Source of the DNA: Rutidosis leptorrhynchoides
Taxonomy: Eukaryota; Streptophyta; Magnoliopsida; Asterales; Asteraceae
Reading direction: 5' to 3'
Assembly: GCF_046630445.1 (NCBI RefSeq)
Contig: NC_092341.1
Span: 33,948,501 to 34,012,500, forward strand
DNA: 64,000 nt
Positions 12,742-23,196 of this stretch are shown here, in pieces. The notes beneath the pieces are model-generated. The model saw only the letters and a list, made by a program, of their open reading frames with translations, ran no database searches and was not told the DNA's origin. How positions within the stretch are numbered: the first letter of the stretch is position 1; each line of letters starts with the position of its first letter. The position numbers and the translations under genes were made by a program.

Positions 12742-13353
12742 TACCGGTTGGGTGTTCCATTGTTCTCTATCTCGACGGCATGCTCTGCCTGTTCAAGGGT
12801 TTTTACTGGGGATATTTTCGGGGATCACGCGGTGTCTTGTGCTGGTATGGTGGGTATTAAGCATCGACATAATGTTGTTCGGGATTCCCTTGTTGATGTT
12901 TGTTATCGATCTGGGATTTCAGCGAGAAAGGAGGTTGACATTGGGTTGTCTGGAGGGAACGACAGGGCCCTCAGACCTGCAGATGTGTTACTTTATTCCT
13001 GGGATTGTGGTCGCGATGTTTGTGTTGACTTGACAGGGTCTTCTCCTTTGACACAGTCTGGGCTTTCTGACTTTGTCCCTGGACGTGCTGTGGTTGATGC
13101 GGCTCGTCGGAAGCGGGTCAAGTACGAATCTAGCTGTCAGACGATTGGTTATGGTTTCATTCCTTTCTCATTTTCTTCCATTGGGGAATTAGAAAAGGAT
13201 GCTGTTTCTTTGCTAAAGCGGGTTCAGAAGAGTTCGATGACGCAAGATATTGGTGCCGGTGCTGCTGCTCATATTTTTACTAGGATAGGTTTTGCTATTG
13301 CTAGAGGTGTGGGGGCCCAGATTGTCTCTAGGCTCCCCACTAATTTTTTGTAA
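12742..13353 (+). pseudogene. RT-associated protein fragment, C-terminal piece (possible endonuclease-like domain)
   Basis: This continues the frame broken at 1755 and ends at a natural stop after SRLPTNFL. It contains a Cys/His cluster, CSACSR...GDHAVSC, followed by HRHNVVRDSL, then RPADVLLYSWDCGRDVCVDLTG. The order CxxC-H-C, RHN, P-x-D...D-V-x-V resembles the zinc motif plus PD-(D/E)XK-like endonuclease tail of early-branching non-LTR retrotransposons such as the R2 type; the resemblance is by eye. About 200 codons are open. The piece is followed at once by an AAT/TTA microsatellite, possibly a retrotransposon 3' tail. Whether it is transcribed is unknown. Confidence 0.6.
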
Positions 13354-13370
13354 GTTTTAATACTTTTAAG

Positions 13371-13380
13371 TTATTATTAT

Positions 13381-13444
<64 letters not shown>
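13371..13444. repeat. (TTA/TAA)n microsatellite
   Basis: A trinucleotide tract with a small interruption lies 17 bp after the stop codon of the RT-associated fragment. It may be the fragment's original 3' tail. Confidence 0.9.
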
Positions 13445-13446
<2 letters not shown>

Positions 13447-13995
13447 GTAACTTCTTAGTCACCACATTAATTTTTAATAACTTTCAAAGATTTTTCTAAC
13501 AAATACCCGACAGTTTTAAGGGCTATCATGAATAAACATAAAAGACTTGTAGGTAATGATCAGATATTTGAATTAAAGTGAGAGTTATAAAATTTTATTA
13601 GAATTTTTTTATTACTAATACAAATTATTATCATTAATTATTTTCTGATACCACTGACTATAACTTTTAGATCGGTCACCGATCATTCTCATTATAACTA
13701 GCTATTTTACTGAGAAAAAAAGAGTAATGATATACTCTGTATCCTCATATTTTATTTCTACCATTGATCCTACTCAATTAATTATTGACACATGAAAAAA
13801 ATAAGAATTATGATTTTGAGAGAGAATTTATACTTTAGACATTTGTCACAAAATTAGCATGATAGAAGGATCTTTAGGAGGAAATGGTAGGAGGATTAAT
13901 CATTTAAAAAAAAAAAAAGAAAAAGGAAAAGGACTAAGGGGTAAAGATGTTACAGTATAATAGATAAACTAGGAAGTATAAAGAATTGGGCTTAC
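13445..13995. other. Intergenic sequence left of the kinase gene
   Basis: No convincing exon was found, although the kinase gene (minus strand) should continue here after its last visible donor site. The stretch is AT-rich with a short A-run near 13906. Confidence 0.45.
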
Positions 13996-14979
13996 TTGAA
14001 ACATTAATGCTTTTTCCAACTCTTTAACAATTTCATCCATTTGTGGAAGCTGATTCTCCGTTTTTGCAAAACACATATTTAAAATTTTCAGGAAAGTATC
14101 CAATGAATCCTTGTTGGGTCCTTTAGGTAGAAAATTTTTGTTTTCATAATTTTCTTCTCTAAATTTAGATGCTAAACGCTTTCTTAGTGTTCTTCCCTCC
14201 TCAAAGCACCTATGTACCACTTGCATCGACTCTTTATTCTCCTCAAAGCTCCGCCTCAAAGCTGATTTCTTCTTTGTCCTCCTCAAATAAACTCTGCCTT
14301 CCTCATTATCATCTAAAATAAAATCTGTGATGCAACTCCCACAAAAGATTTCAAACATGATGACTCTGAAACTATATATATTTGATTCCTTATCAACTTG
14401 ATGATCGGTATTTAGAAATCGAGACTCTGTAAAGTTAACAAGTGTCGCCTCCCCGTTAATATTGGCCATAACGTTACAAATAGTTATGTTACGTAGTATT
14501 ATCGCCTTTCTGTACTGCGTCTCTGTTTGAAGATAATTCAAGCCGCGTGCAACATTAACACATATTCTCAAACATATCTCCCATGTCCAATCACGTTTTT
14601 TTATATGCCTTTGAAAGTGATCTTGATTTGGTAACTCATAAACAAGTATCAAAACATCATCTTCGTCACAAAATCCAACAAGAGACTGAATGTTGGGATG
14701 TTTACAACTCCCAAGAATTTCAAGTTGATTATTGAAATATACAGTTCTATCGCGGTAGCGTATTATATATACCTTGTAGCGTCTCTTTGGTAACTCATGA
14801 TGCATATGCTTTCCTTCCATGGAAAACATATATTCCCTATCAACACACTCTAGTTCTACGTTGTAAGCAATCATGTGGCGACCTTTATAGTCAGTGTTAT
14901 TCATTGGTCGAGTGGAGAAATTATTGGTGGCCAACTCTATGTCTTTAAGTGGAATCCTTAAGTGTTCCAAGATCTGAGC
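13996..14979 (-). CDS. Tandem pseudokinase gene, exon 3 (second kinase domain)
   Basis: These 328 codons lie between a TTGATACAG acceptor (AG ending at 14980) and a GTAAGC donor starting at 13995, both phase 0. The exon begins with the LEHLRIPLKDIELATNNFS motif, which in this family opens each kinase module. Typical middle blocks follow: KHPNIQSLVGFCDEDD and a long C-lobe. The glycine loop is unrecognisable, HRD-N is replaced by ILRNITICN, and DFG by VNFTE, so it cannot be a normal kinase. The MLIQ leader of the raw ORF is intron sequence. A donor at its end implies a further exon, which I could not find; the 3' end may have been displaced by the repeats to its left. Confidence 0.7.
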
Positions 14980-16079
14980 CTGTATCAACATTATAAACTA
15001 TCACATTGAAATTCGAATAACTTTATTTAAAATAATTATAATAAAAGTAAGTAGTTAATTTAACTACTTGGTTAGAATTGGGTATTGTTGTTGTTATGTA
15101 CTAGTATTAAAATTTCATATATTATGTTTGTTTTTGGTATTTGACGCAATTTACTCGGTATCAGGTCTCCCGCTCAGATGCCTTGATTACCCGAGGTTTA
15201 CACTTTATGAGAGAGTCAATGTACTCGTTCATAGGGGGTTTCCTCGTTAATCCAAAAGTGTGAAGAAGATTAAACAAAGGAAAGAAAATCGACATATGGA
15301 GCGGGATTGCGTTTATTGATCATGGCTCGCCATTCTCAAGCTCAAGAGGTTTTCTTAGGAGTCAAGAAGGATTGAAAACTAGTGGAGGTTCAAGAAAAAT
15401 TAATTACACTAGAGTCTTCGGTACTTCAGGTAGATCATCTTCAATGGCTTATTTGTTTCGACTGACCGGGGAAGATAAAGAAGAGGTTTTCTTAGGAGTC
15501 ACTATTAATAACACATCCGTCCAGTGGGAGTTGGCTCGGGAATGGAAGATCGGGTTCGTCCAAATTCGTGCGCACATATGAGGTCGATGTTCCAACGGTG
15601 AAACTGAGAGCGATAAGGTGGAAGATCAAGGGTGTGATTGTGTTCCCACATGGCTGCCTTGACAGAGTTGTCTACGTGTTTGTTCTACCGGGTAGATGGT
15701 TTAATATGCAGATGGATTGCTTAGGCAATGTTGGTTTGGACTTCGACCTGTTAGCTTTTGAACTACGGAGATATGTGTTGTATCCAAAGAGAGATTCTTG
15801 GTCCTAAGCGAGTAGCGTAGATCGGATTATTTCTCAGCGGTATTTTTGATGTCGAAAGACTCCCTTCCTTCGTAGTATAGCGATGTGAAAGTACGGCGTG
15901 ATTAGGGCCGGTGTCTCATCCGGAAGTATCAAAAGTAGTCGTAATGAGTGGGTTAAAGGTTGTTGTAGGAGATATGATCGGAAGTAAGGTTAGAAGCTGA
16001 GTTTTGTCCAAAATCTTAAGTGGAATATTATTGAGTGAAGATATGTTGGACAAAAGGAGGAAGAAACATAGTATAGGGG

Positions 16080-16511
16080 TAACCTCGTGGATCGCGAGGG
16101 TGACCTCCCTGTTCGCGAGCCATGCTTTCAAGACGCGAGAATATTAGTCGAGAGTTTGATGATCTTTGAACCAAGACCCTCGCGGATCGCGGGGGTAGGC
16201 CCGCGGATTGCGATTATCTACATGGACTGCAAGTCGCCTGATTTTGTTTCTTATTTTGTACACTTCTATAAATTGAAACCCCAGCCTCATTATAACTGAA
16301 CACCTATGAAAATAATAAGAATTTTTTTTTTGTTGGTCGTGGATTAAACCAATAGCAATATTGGATATAACCACGTCAAATTCCGTGTATTTTTTACGTT
16401 TCTTACATTATTTTTCTCGTTTACTTTGTTATTATCTGCTTGTTGTTAGCGAGTTGATAACTTGAGGTTATTAAGATCTTGTTAGGGCTCTCTAAATTCG
16501 TAACAAAAGTG
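16080..16511. repeat. Probable LTR fragment with GC palindromes
   Basis: GTGGATCGCGAGG, TTCGCGAG and CGCGGATCGCGGG form near-palindromic GC-rich boxes in an AT-rich setting. A T-rich stretch then runs to TTAGGGCTCTCTAAATTCGTAACA. This resembles LTR U3/U5 sequence of plant retrotransposons, but no partner LTR or duplication was found. Confidence 0.35.
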
Positions 16512-16896
16512 AGCAGGAGCCAGTAGAACTTGTTTGATCTGGATCTACAAGGTCATCCCACATAAATAACCATACCAATAACACGCAAGCCATTCACATC
16601 CTGAACCGCCTCAGTTGCAGCCGAATAAGAATAAAAAATAATGATGAAAGCGTAAACACGATCAACCTAACATTTGATTTCAACGACCGAATCCCGTCAC
16701 TTAAGCCTTAGAATAATTTTAGTGGATCTCATACATAACTAATAATAATTGTAGTTATTGATTAATAACTGATTGTTAATATGAATTCCTCTAGGCTGTT
16801 TTATTTCGTTCTCTTTACGTCGTAGCGTGCTTGCTTAAGGATTGAGCAGAACTTGGGCTTTGAACTTTACCGCCGATACAATCTTCTTCAATGCTG

Positions 16897-16898
<2 letters not shown>

Positions 16899-16993
<95 letters not shown>
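16899..16993. repeat. (TA)n microsatellite
   Basis: A pure TA tract of about 47 units inside the pseudokinase intron. Confidence 0.95.
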
Positions 16994-16995
<2 letters not shown>

Positions 16996-17620
16996 CTCTA
17001 TTTTCGGGGTTTGGAACCTAGTCAAGCTAGGCGGCTCAGTCCCATGCCGATTAGAGATGTAGGAGTCAAACGATTTGGGCCATAAATTTTTGCCAGTGTA
17101 GTTTCCGTCATGCAGATATCATAGGTTTAAACTTTTAAAGGGAAAATGCTTCGTACAAATTGAAACTATGAGGCATAAGAGAAAGAAAAGAAAAGAAATT
17201 AAATTGATTAGGAAACAAAATAAAATAATAATAACAAAATCACGTGAATTGAATAGGAGAGGTATCCGGAGAAAACTTAGTAGGCAAATTAAATGATTTG
17301 TTTTTTCTTCTTTAAACAATAACTCATCTTGAATAAAATAAGAAGAAGAAAAATTTCGGGATTGCTAAATTTGCGTTTGTCCAGCATAACAAAAAAGAAA
17401 GAAAGAGAAATCGTGATGAATTGTAGTTGCATTAGACTTTCGGTGGAGTTTTTGTTGTTGTTGCAACGTTTTGACAACTGCGGCAAAAAAATACAAAACA
17501 AAAAATAATAACTAGATAGAAGCTGATAAAACTGGATCCCTCAGGATCACCGACAAGTAGTCGATGACCGGATGATAACAAACTTGAAGCGAAAACGGTT
17601 AGTCAGAGGGTGTAGAGAAC

Positions 17621-17765
17621 CCGCTCTGATATCATGTTAGACATTGTAAACTCGTTTCTTATTATTGATCATAGAATCGGTATTTATAGAGGTCATAGTA
17701 ACCCTAATGACTAACGAAATCCTAATGGACGCAAGCTCTGGCCAATCTATATAATTCATGTAACA
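17621..17765 (-). mobile_element. Short LTR with primer-binding site (TRIM- or Copia-like remnant)
   Basis: A 131-bp segment, TGTTAGACATTG...CATGTAACA (17635-17765), has TG/CA ends. Directly left of it, on the minus strand, is TGATATCAGAGCGG, a primer-binding-site-like motif. LTR followed by PBS indicates a minus-strand element whose internal part would extend leftwards. No second LTR was found before the (TA)n tract, so it is a remnant. The very short LTR suggests a TRIM-type element. Confidence 0.5.
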
Positions 17766-17820
17766 GTTAGGTGTTACATACTTAATTTTCGTAAGTATAT
17801 CTTAATATTAAGTTAGTTAC

Positions 17821-17925
17821 CTTTTCGGAATTTGATGGCCCACTTTGAACTACTACATTTCTTAAGTGTGTTTCATCCTCTGAATTATCCTTGTTTATTG
17901 TTTTCATTTGAACTATCCCAGCTTT
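17821..17925 (-). CDS. Tandem pseudokinase gene, exon 2 (linker)
   Basis: A 105-bp phase-0 exon of 35 codons. It follows a CTCTGATGTAG acceptor and ends at GAAAAG with a GTAACT donor. It encodes a charged linker containing NKDNSEDETHLRN and ending QSGPSNSEK, between the two kinase modules. The reading frame is open and both neighbouring exons are also phase 0. This supports one gene rather than two separate ones. Confidence 0.6.
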
Positions 17926-18072
17926 CTACATCAGAGCAAGAAATAAAATGTTAACAAACATAATGATTTGAATGCAAGGATGATCATATAATAAAAAAAA
18001 AACACAAATAAAAATCAAATTTAAATAAATTACAGAAAGAAACAAAAAAACGAAAGGATCTATCCGTCTTAC

Positions 18073-18996
18073 ATTATCTTGCAACTTTTGAGTTACAACA
18101 TCAAGTTCATCAATAATATCTTTTGCATCCTTGCGACTAAATCGATCCATTTGTAAGCATGATTCCACTGTACGTATGAAGTAGTACCTTGAGGTCCCAT
18201 ATTCTGAAGTATCCAATGGCAAATAGTTTAAATCAAATATCTCTTGTTTACCGATTATTTCCCCTAGTGACATTTTCCTATTATTCAAAAATGACAATGG
18301 AGTATCGTCTTGTACACTTGTCCCACACAATATTTCACATAAAACGACGCCCAAAGAGTAGATGTCGGACTTATGTGTCACACCCCCACTCTTGTAAGTT
18401 TCCTGGTCTATATACCCCTTTGTGCCGATTGTTTGAGTATGGAAAACTTGGTTCCTCCTATCTACTTGATGCTTTATTGAAAATTCAAATCCAGATAATT
18501 TAGGTATCCAATTTTCATCTAATAAAACCGTGAAGCTACTAATGTTACGATGAATAACATAGTAATTTTCTCCCAATTTATGATGGATATATTCTATTGC
18601 GCGGGCAATACCAAGAGCTATATCCACTCTTTGAATCCACGTGGGAGTCGGTTTACTTAAATGTGCAGAGAGACTTCCCATTTTATAAGATTTGTTTACG
18701 ATGATTTTTTCACCATTTTCGTCACAAAATCCAATCATAGAGACTATATTTTCATGTTTTAGAGTAGAAAGCATAGAAATCTCAGTCATAAACTCTACGT
18801 CTCCTTGCCCATATCTACGATCTAACCTCCGAGCTGAAAATTTTAGCCACTTCCCAGATCGCTTCAAGTTTCCTCGGTAAACATTGCCAAATCCACCTCT
18901 GCCGACGATGTTTTTTTCAGAAAAGTTGTTGGTGGCGTTTATTATTTCTTCAAGTGGGATTCGAAAGTGAGCCAATTCTGTGATTGTAGATGCCAT
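18073..18996 (-). CDS. Tandem pseudokinase gene, exon 1 (FERONIA-like first kinase domain)
   Basis: These 308 codons run from ATG at 18996 to a GATAAT|GTAAG donor. The domain resembles cytoplasmic FERONIA-type receptor-like kinases: ELAHFRIPLEEIINATNNF, an intact glycine loop GRGGFGNVYRG (residues 32-42), then RLDRRYGQGDVEFMTEISML. The catalytic features are altered. The beta-3 lysine is Arg (SARR), HRD is HRN (VIHRNISS), DFG is SGF, and APE is DQE. No signal peptide or transmembrane segment is credible; the hydrophobic tail of the raw ORF (FVFLFLSVIY...) is intron read-through. In lettuce-like genomes I recall related multi-kinase proteins, some with phloem-protein-2 domains. It probably acts as a scaffold or regulator; this is inference. 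Confidence 0.75.
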
Positions 18997-19298
18997 TTTT
19001 TGTTAGTGAATTGATAATTTAGAAGGGAAATATTATACAATATTGGTTTTAATATGAAGAAGAAGACTACAGCAAGCTAAACTTACGACTTACATAAGTT
19101 GTCACAACTACTACCCGGCCGTTTGTAAATAAACCTAGTACTCATTAAGGTTTAAAAAATTAAAACCATTTATTAATTAATACTCCGTAGCTGGCAATCT
19201 GACATGTTTACACATGTGACAACGATCTTACACCATTTTTAAGTAATTTATACTCCAGCTGACTTTAAAAATTCGGAATTGTATAGCTGGCCATCTAC

Positions 19299-19301
<3 letters not shown>
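18997..19301. other. Upstream region of the pseudokinase gene
   Basis: AT-rich sequence upstream of the exon 1 ATG. A TTGTATAATATT stretch (about 19031-19042, minus strand) could be a TATA element, but it is not distinctive. No other feature is seen. Confidence 0.35.

Positions 19302-19378
<77 letters not shown>
19302..19378. repeat. (AT)n microsatellite
   Basis: A pure AT tract that forms the left border of fold-back unit A. Confidence 0.95.
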
Positions 19379-19380
<2 letters not shown>

Positions 19381-20059
19381 GCATGATCAATGCAGAAGTA
19401 ACAAATCGGGGGGAAGCGGGGGAAGCAATTTTTTTTTTCCAGTATCAAGATCACACGAAAATATGAACATTTAGAAGAGACACTTTGTGATGAATGTTAT
19501 TATTTAGACGGGAAAACGATCGACAAAAATAACATTCAAGATAATATTGTTCGTGAAGAATATGAACGATTTTTTTTTCATGTTTTGTAAAGTAAAATTT
19601 AGCCCGATTTAGAGTTTAGGGTTTAGGGTTTAGGGTTTAGGGTTTGGTGTTTTGGGTTAATTCCATTAACCCAAAACACCAAACCCTAAACCCTAAACCC
19701 TAAACCCTAAACTCTAAAACGTTCGTGTTAAAAACTCAATCTAAATCCTAAATCTAAACCCTAAATCTAAACCCTAAACCCTAAATTTCTAAACCCTAAT
19801 ATCTAAACCCTAATATCTAAACCCTAATATCTAAACCCAATAGCTAAAACCTCAACATATGCTCGAAAAACACGATAATTGTTATATATTACTTCTTCGA
19901 GCGTTTTCCCGCCAAAATAAAAACATTTATCACGAAGTGTCTCTACTAAATGTTCATATTTTCATCCCATCTATAATGTTCGTTAAAAAAGTTTTTTCAA
20001 AAAATGAAAAAAAAAAAGTTTTTGCTTCCCCCCGATTGGTTACTTTCCTCTTGATCCTA

Positions 20060-20061
<2 letters not shown>
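19379..20061 (+). mobile_element. Fold-back unit A (telomere-like centre)
   Basis: A unit of about 683 bp whose two halves are imperfect reverse complements. The ends read GGGCATGATCAATG and CTTGATCCTACC; inside each end is AATCGGGGGGAAGC or its complement. Matching arm blocks follow, for example AACATTTAGAAGAGACACT against AGTGTCTCTACTAAATGTT. The core hairpin is TTTAGGG repeats, TTTGGTGTTTTGGGTTAA and its complement, then CCCTAAA repeats. No ORF is credible. It lies between (AT)n tracts, as described for MITEs that insert in TA microsatellites; that classification is tentative. Confidence 0.7.

Positions 20062-20142
<81 letters not shown>
20062..20142. repeat. (AT)n spacer between units A and B
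   Basis: A pure AT tract separating two fold-back units of opposite orientation. Confidence 0.95.
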
Positions 20143-20145
<3 letters not shown>

Positions 20146-20803
20146 TAGGATCAAGAGGGAAGTAACCAATCGGGGGGAAGCGGGGGGAAGCAATTTTTTT
20201 TTTTTTCGTTTTTTGAAAAAACTTTGTTCACGAACATTATAGATTGGATGAAAATAAGAACATTTAGAAAAGACACTTCGTGATAAATGTTATTATTTTG
20301 GCGGGAAAACGCTCGAAGAAGTAATATATAACAATTATCGTGTTTTTCGAGCGTATGTTGAGGTTTTAGATATTAGGGTTTATAGGGTTTAGATATTAGG
20401 GTTTAGGGTTTAGATTTAGGGTTTAGATTTAAGATTTAGATCAAATTTTTAACACGAACGGTTTAGAGTTTAGGGTTTAGGGTTTGGTGTTTTGGGTTTA
20501 TGGAATAAACCCAAAACACCAAACCCTAAACCCTAAACTCTAAATCGGGCTAAATTTTACTTCACAAAACATGAAAAAAAAAAACATTAACATTCTTCAC
20601 GAACAATATTATCTTGAATGTTATTTTTGTCGATCGTTTTCCCGCCAAAATAATAACATTCATCACGAAGTGTCTTTTCTAAATGTTCTTATTTTCATCC
20701 AATTTATAATGTTCGTGAACAAAGTTTTTTCAAAAATCAAAAAAAAAAAAATTGCTTCCCCCCGCTTCCCCCCGATTGGTTACTTCCCCATTGATCATGC
20801 CCC
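20143..20803 (-). mobile_element. Fold-back unit B (inverted relative to A)
   Basis: The reverse-orientation copy of unit A, about 661 bp. It starts TTGGTAGGATCAAGAGGG and ends CATTGATCATGCCCC. Block order is reversed: the GCTCGAAGAAGTAATATATAAC block comes first and the ATCGTTTTCCCGCC block last. The core hairpin with TTTAGGG/CCCTAAA is retained. Orientation was deduced from these asymmetric blocks. Confidence 0.7.
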
Positions 20804-20829
20804 TATATATATATATATATATATATATA
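20804..20829. repeat. (TA)n spacer between units B and C
   Basis: A short TA tract of 13 units. Confidence 0.9.
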
Positions 20830-21535
20830 GGGGCAGGATCAATGAGGAAGTAACCAATCGGGGGGAAGCAAATTTTTTTCTTTCGTTTTTTTTGGAATTT
20901 TTTTTTTCGGCATCAAGATCACACGAAAATATGAACATTTAGAAGAGACACTTCGTGATGAATGTTATTATTTAGGCGGAAAAACGATCGACAAAAATAA
21001 CATTCAAGATAATATTGTTCGTGAATAATATGAACGTTTTTTTTCTCCATATTTTGTGAAGTAAAATTTAGCCCGATTTAGAGTTTAGGGTTTAGGGTTT
21101 AGTGTTTTGGGTTTATTCCATAAACTCAAAACACCAAACCATAAACCCTAAACCCTAAACCCTAAACTCTAAACCGTTCGTGTTAAATACCCAATCTGAA
21201 TCCTAAATCTAAACCCAAAATCTAAACCCTAAACCCTAAATTTCTAAACCCTAATATCTAAACCCTATAAAACCTAATATCTAAACCCTAATATCTAAAC
21301 CCCAATAGCTAAAACCTCAACATACGCTCGAAAAACACGATAATTGTTATATATTACTTCTTCGAGCGTTTTCCCGCCAAACTAAAAACATTTATCACAA
21401 AGTGTCTATACTAAATGTTCATATTTTCATCCAATCTATAATGTTCGTGAACAAAGTTTTTTCAAAAAATGAAAAAAAAGTTTTTGCTTCCCCCCGCTTC
21501 CCCCCGATTGGTTACTTTCCTCTTGATCCTACCGC
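20830..21535 (+). mobile_element. Fold-back unit C
   Basis: Same orientation as A, about 706 bp. It begins GGGGCAGGATCAATGAGG, carries the CATCAAGATCACACG block found also in A and D, and ends CTTGATCCTACCGC. It contains several TTTAGGG and CTAAACCCTAATAT runs. Confidence 0.7.
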
Positions 21536-21547
21536 TATATATATATA

Positions 21548-22196
21548 GGGGCAGGATCAATGGGGAAGTAACCAATCGGGGGGAAGAGGGGGGAAGCAAA
21601 TTTTTTTTCTTCGTTTTTTTGGAATTTTTTTTTCCGGCATCAAGATCACACGAAAATATGAACATTTAGAAGAGACACTTCATGATGAATGTTATTATTT
21701 AGGCGGGAAAACGATCGACAAAAATAACATTCAAGATAATATTGTTCGTGAAGAATATGAACGTTTTTTCTTCTTCATGTTTTGTGAAGTAAAATTTAGC
21801 CCGATTTAGAGTTTAGGGTTTAGGTTTGGTGTTTTGGGTTTATTCCATAAACCCAAAACACCAAACCCTAAACCCTAAACCCTAAACTCTAAACCATTCG
21901 TGTTAAAAACTCAATCTAAATCCTAAATCTAAACCCTAAACCCTAAATTTCTAAACCCTAATATCTAAACCCTATAAACCCTAATATCTAAACCCTAATA
22001 GCTAAAACCTCAACAAACGCTCGAAAAACACGATAATTGTTATATATTACTTCTTCGAGCGTTTTTCTGCCAAACTAAAAACATTTATCACAAAGTGTCT
22101 CTACTAAATGTTCATATTTTCATTCAATCTATAATGTTCGTGAACAAAGTTTTTTTCAAAAAACAAAAAATTTTTTTTTTTGCTTCCCCCCGATTC

Positions 22197-22199
<3 letters not shown>
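21548..22199 (+). mobile_element. Fold-back unit D (right end shortened)
   Basis: Same orientation as A and C, about 652 bp. The left end is intact (GGGGCAGGATCAATGGGG). The right end goes from CCCCCGATT straight to CCCC and lacks the GGTTACTT...TTGATC segment, a small terminal deletion. It is separated from C by a TA tract of only about 12 bp. Confidence 0.68.

Positions 22200-22267
<68 letters not shown>
22200..22267. repeat. (TA)n spacer between units D and E
   Basis: A pure TA tract. Confidence 0.95.
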
Positions 22268-22270
<3 letters not shown>

Positions 22271-22958
22271 GTAGGATCAAGAGGGAAGTAACCAATCGGG
22301 GGGAAGCAATTTTTTTTTTCGTTTTTTGAAAAATCTTTGTTCACGAACATTATAGATTGGATGATAATAAGAACATTTAGAAAAGACACTTCGTGATGAA
22401 TGTTATTATTTTGGCAGGAAAACGCTCGAAGAAGTAATATATAACAATTATCGTGTTTTTCGAGCGTATGTTGAGGTTTTAGACATTAGGGTTTAGATAT
22501 TAGGGTTTAGATAGTAGGGTTTATAGGGTTTATATATTAAGGTTTAGAAATTTAGGGTTTAGGGTTTAGATTTAGGGTTTAGATTTAGGATTTAGATTGA
22601 ATTTTTAACACGAACGGTTTAGAGTTTAGGGTTTAGGGTTTGGTGTTTTTGGTTTATGGAATAAACCCAAAACACCAAACCCTAAACCCTAAACCCTAAA
22701 CTCTAAATCGGGCTAAATTTTACTTCACAAAAACATGAAAAAAAAACGTTAACATTCTTCACGAACAATATTATCTTGAATGTTATTTTTGTCGAGCGTT
22801 TTCTCGCCAAAATAATAACATTCATCACGAAGTGTGTTTTCTAAATGTTCTTATTTTCATCCAATCTATAATGTTCGTGAACAAAGTTTTTTCAAAAAAC
22901 GAAAAAAAAATTGCTTCCCCCCGCTTCCTCCCGATTGGTTACTTCCCCATTGATCATG

Positions 22959-22961
<3 letters not shown>
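22268..22961 (-). mobile_element. Fold-back unit E (inverted)
   Basis: Opposite orientation to A, C and D, about 694 bp. It starts GTGGTAGGATCAAGAGGG and ends CATTGATCATGGCC. It matches B closely, including the GCTCGAAGAAG block and the AT-rich run of TTAGGGTTTA variants. Confidence 0.7.
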
Positions 22962-23034
<73 letters not shown>

Positions 23035-23066
23035 TCTACATCTACATCTACATCTACATCTACATC

Positions 23067-23160
<94 letters not shown>

Positions 23161-23196
23161 TCTACATCTACATCTACTTCTACATCTACACTATAC
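22962..23196. repeat. Compound (AT)n and (ATCTAC)n microsatellite
   Basis: Two AT tracts (22962-23031 and 23071-23158) alternate with two hexanucleotide CATCTA arrays (23034-23070 and 23160-23196). The hexamer array appears duplicated together with its AT neighbour. Confidence 0.93.

Larger units (their letters stand above)
14980..17820 (-). other. Large intron 2 of the pseudokinase gene, holding repeat debris
   Basis: This 2841-bp intron separates the linker exon from the second kinase exon. It contains uncharacterised open fragments (about 15.3-15.8 kb) that I do not recognise, a GC-rich palindrome cluster (16.08-16.21 kb), a (TA)n tract, and a retroelement LTR with primer-binding site. 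No exon of the host gene is apparent inside. Confidence 0.5.

Noticed and set aside
17926..18072. C-terminal transmembrane segment of the first kinase
   Set aside because: The hydrophobic residues lie after a canonical GTAAG donor and before a TAG acceptor, so they are intron read-through.
19620..22710. Interstitial telomere from a chromosome fusion
   Set aside because: TTTAGGG/CCCTAAA runs are short, variant, and repeat five times at the centre of the same palindromic unit, so they belong to the unit rather than to a lost telomere.
23034..23196. CRISPR-like array
   Set aside because: The CATCTA units are contiguous hexanucleotide microsatellites without unique spacers, in a plant genome.
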